A stretch of DNA of 64,000 nucleotides from assembly GCA_958450365.1 (NCBI GenBank), contig CAUEEP010000913.1, positions 248,001 through 312,000 on the forward strand. Direction: 5' to 3'. The position numbers were made by a program, and so were the translations under genes. A model generated the notes under the pieces. That model ran no database searches. It saw only the letters and a list, made by a program, of their open reading frames with translations, and was not told the origin of the DNA. Shown here piece by piece: positions 63,265 through 64,000 of the stretch (position 1 is its first letter; each line of letters opens with the position of its first letter). Source of the stretch: Mesorhabditis belari. Taxonomy: Eukaryota; Nematoda; Chromadorea; Rhabditida; Rhabditidae.

Positions 63265-64000
63265 CTTCAGTTGCTAAGAACAACCATCCAACGAAGGCTG
63301 CAGATCCTGAATAATAAACTTAAAGATTGTTAAAGCAAAAGCAAAAACAACAACTGAATTCTAGTGTGCAAGTAGTGTTCGAGGGATCGATAAAACGAAA
63401 GAATGGTTTGTCTCTTTAAGACTCTTTAAGACTGTAGGGTAGCAAGGAAAAGCTACCCTATAAAAGCATTAAAAAACAAATAAAACGGTGCTATAGTAGT
63501 TCAGGGCCAGAAAAGTAAACAAAAAAAACGACTTATTTCAATGTAAAAGGCCTCATTATCATATAGTCTGTTATTTGAATGCTAACGCTTAGTTGTTGTA
63601 TCTTTCTAAAAGTTGTTAAGGATATTTCGAGCTACAAAACCATATTTTTGATATACTATAGTGTATATCAAAGACCCAAGTGTCCCCCAAGAAGTGTCCC
63701 CATATGGGGGCATTTTTTGATACTGAAATGCTTCGTTTTCTTTTTTCTCTCAAGCTTTTTTATAATTCTGTGATAGACGAAATTTTTTAAACTCTTCATA
63801 TTAATTTTTCTCTATCACAGAATTATAAAAAAGCTCGAGAGAAAAAAGAAAACGAAGCATTTCAGTATCAAAAAATGCCCCCATATGGGGACACTTCTTG
63901 GGGGACACTTGGGGGCGGTACTTCAAAAGTATATACCAAAAGACTTATTAACACTATGAGCAAAAAGTTTCTAGTTTTTGCGAAAAATTTACAAACAACT
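63265..64000. other. Intergenic region upstream of the RhoGAP gene
   Basis: It has no gene that I can support. It contains the long inverted repeat at 63665-63915 and an AT-rich stretch likely to include the RhoGAP promoter or trans-splice leader, though no box can be assigned. Confidence 0.55.
63665..63915. mobile_element. Long inverted repeat with CCCAAGTGTCCCCCAAGAAG ends
   Basis: The arms of about 110 bp (63672-63780 and 63805-63915) are almost perfect complements, from CCCAAGTGTCCCCC and CCCCATATGGGGGCATT inward to ATAATTCTGTGATAGA. The loop is about 25 bp. It is a hairpin MITE; no frame inside. Confidence 0.9.

Overview
This is an AT-rich nematode nuclear window. The evidence is intron-rich genes with TTTTCAG-type 3' splice sites, introns as short as about 42 nt, interstitial arrays of the nematode telomere hexamer TTAGGC, mariner/Tc1, Merlin and piggyBac debris, and gene content best matched by nematode orthologues. 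The species cannot be named from the sequence. There is no sign of a bacterial or plasmid origin.

From the left edge to 50098 the + strand carries one giant gene: the nematode RPM-1 / Highwire / MYCBP2 (PHR family) RING-Cys-relay E3 ubiquitin ligase. Its 5' end (RCC1-like region and start codon) lies outside the window. I could place about 78 exons, in order: N-terminal linker, PHR1, PHR2, filamin-like repeat, two SH3-like modules, a conserved zinc-binding block, the DOC-like domain, helical regions, a Cys-rich B-box-like segment, the RING, and the tandem-cysteine catalytic domain ending in [10 protein letters not shown] and a stop at 50096-50098. The introns are packed with mobile elements, nested terminal-inverted-repeat elements (MITEs), tRNA-derived SINE-like elements and more than a dozen minisatellites. 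These make up most of the 50 kb.

From 50099 to 52008 is intergenic sequence with a 31-bp minisatellite joined to the tail of a non-LTR retrotransposon. From 52009 to about 55920 (perhaps 56099) a + strand gene encodes a divergent F-box protein. The remaining three genes are on the - strand and read leftwards: an ARHGAP11/RGA-3/4-like RhoGAP (63264 to 60767), a protein with three copies of a roughly 30-residue motif that I do not recognise (about 60300 to 58796), and the ribosome-biogenesis factor NOP53 (58356 to 56224). They are co-oriented with gaps of roughly 440-470 bp, so a nematode-type operon is possible. The right edge (63265-64000) is intergenic and holds a long inverted repeat.

Functionally the window joins a neuronal/cell-signalling ubiquitin ligase, a probable substrate adaptor (F-box), a Rho-GTPase regulator and a pre-ribosome factor. 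Nothing suggests that these four act in one pathway. The less ordinary signals are in the repeats: a SINE-like element that seems to supply a splice acceptor, a Merlin element whose 8-bp duplication lies inside a splice acceptor, two telomere-repeat arrays (one followed by a copied splice donor), and a short repeat family that carries a TATA-like box.
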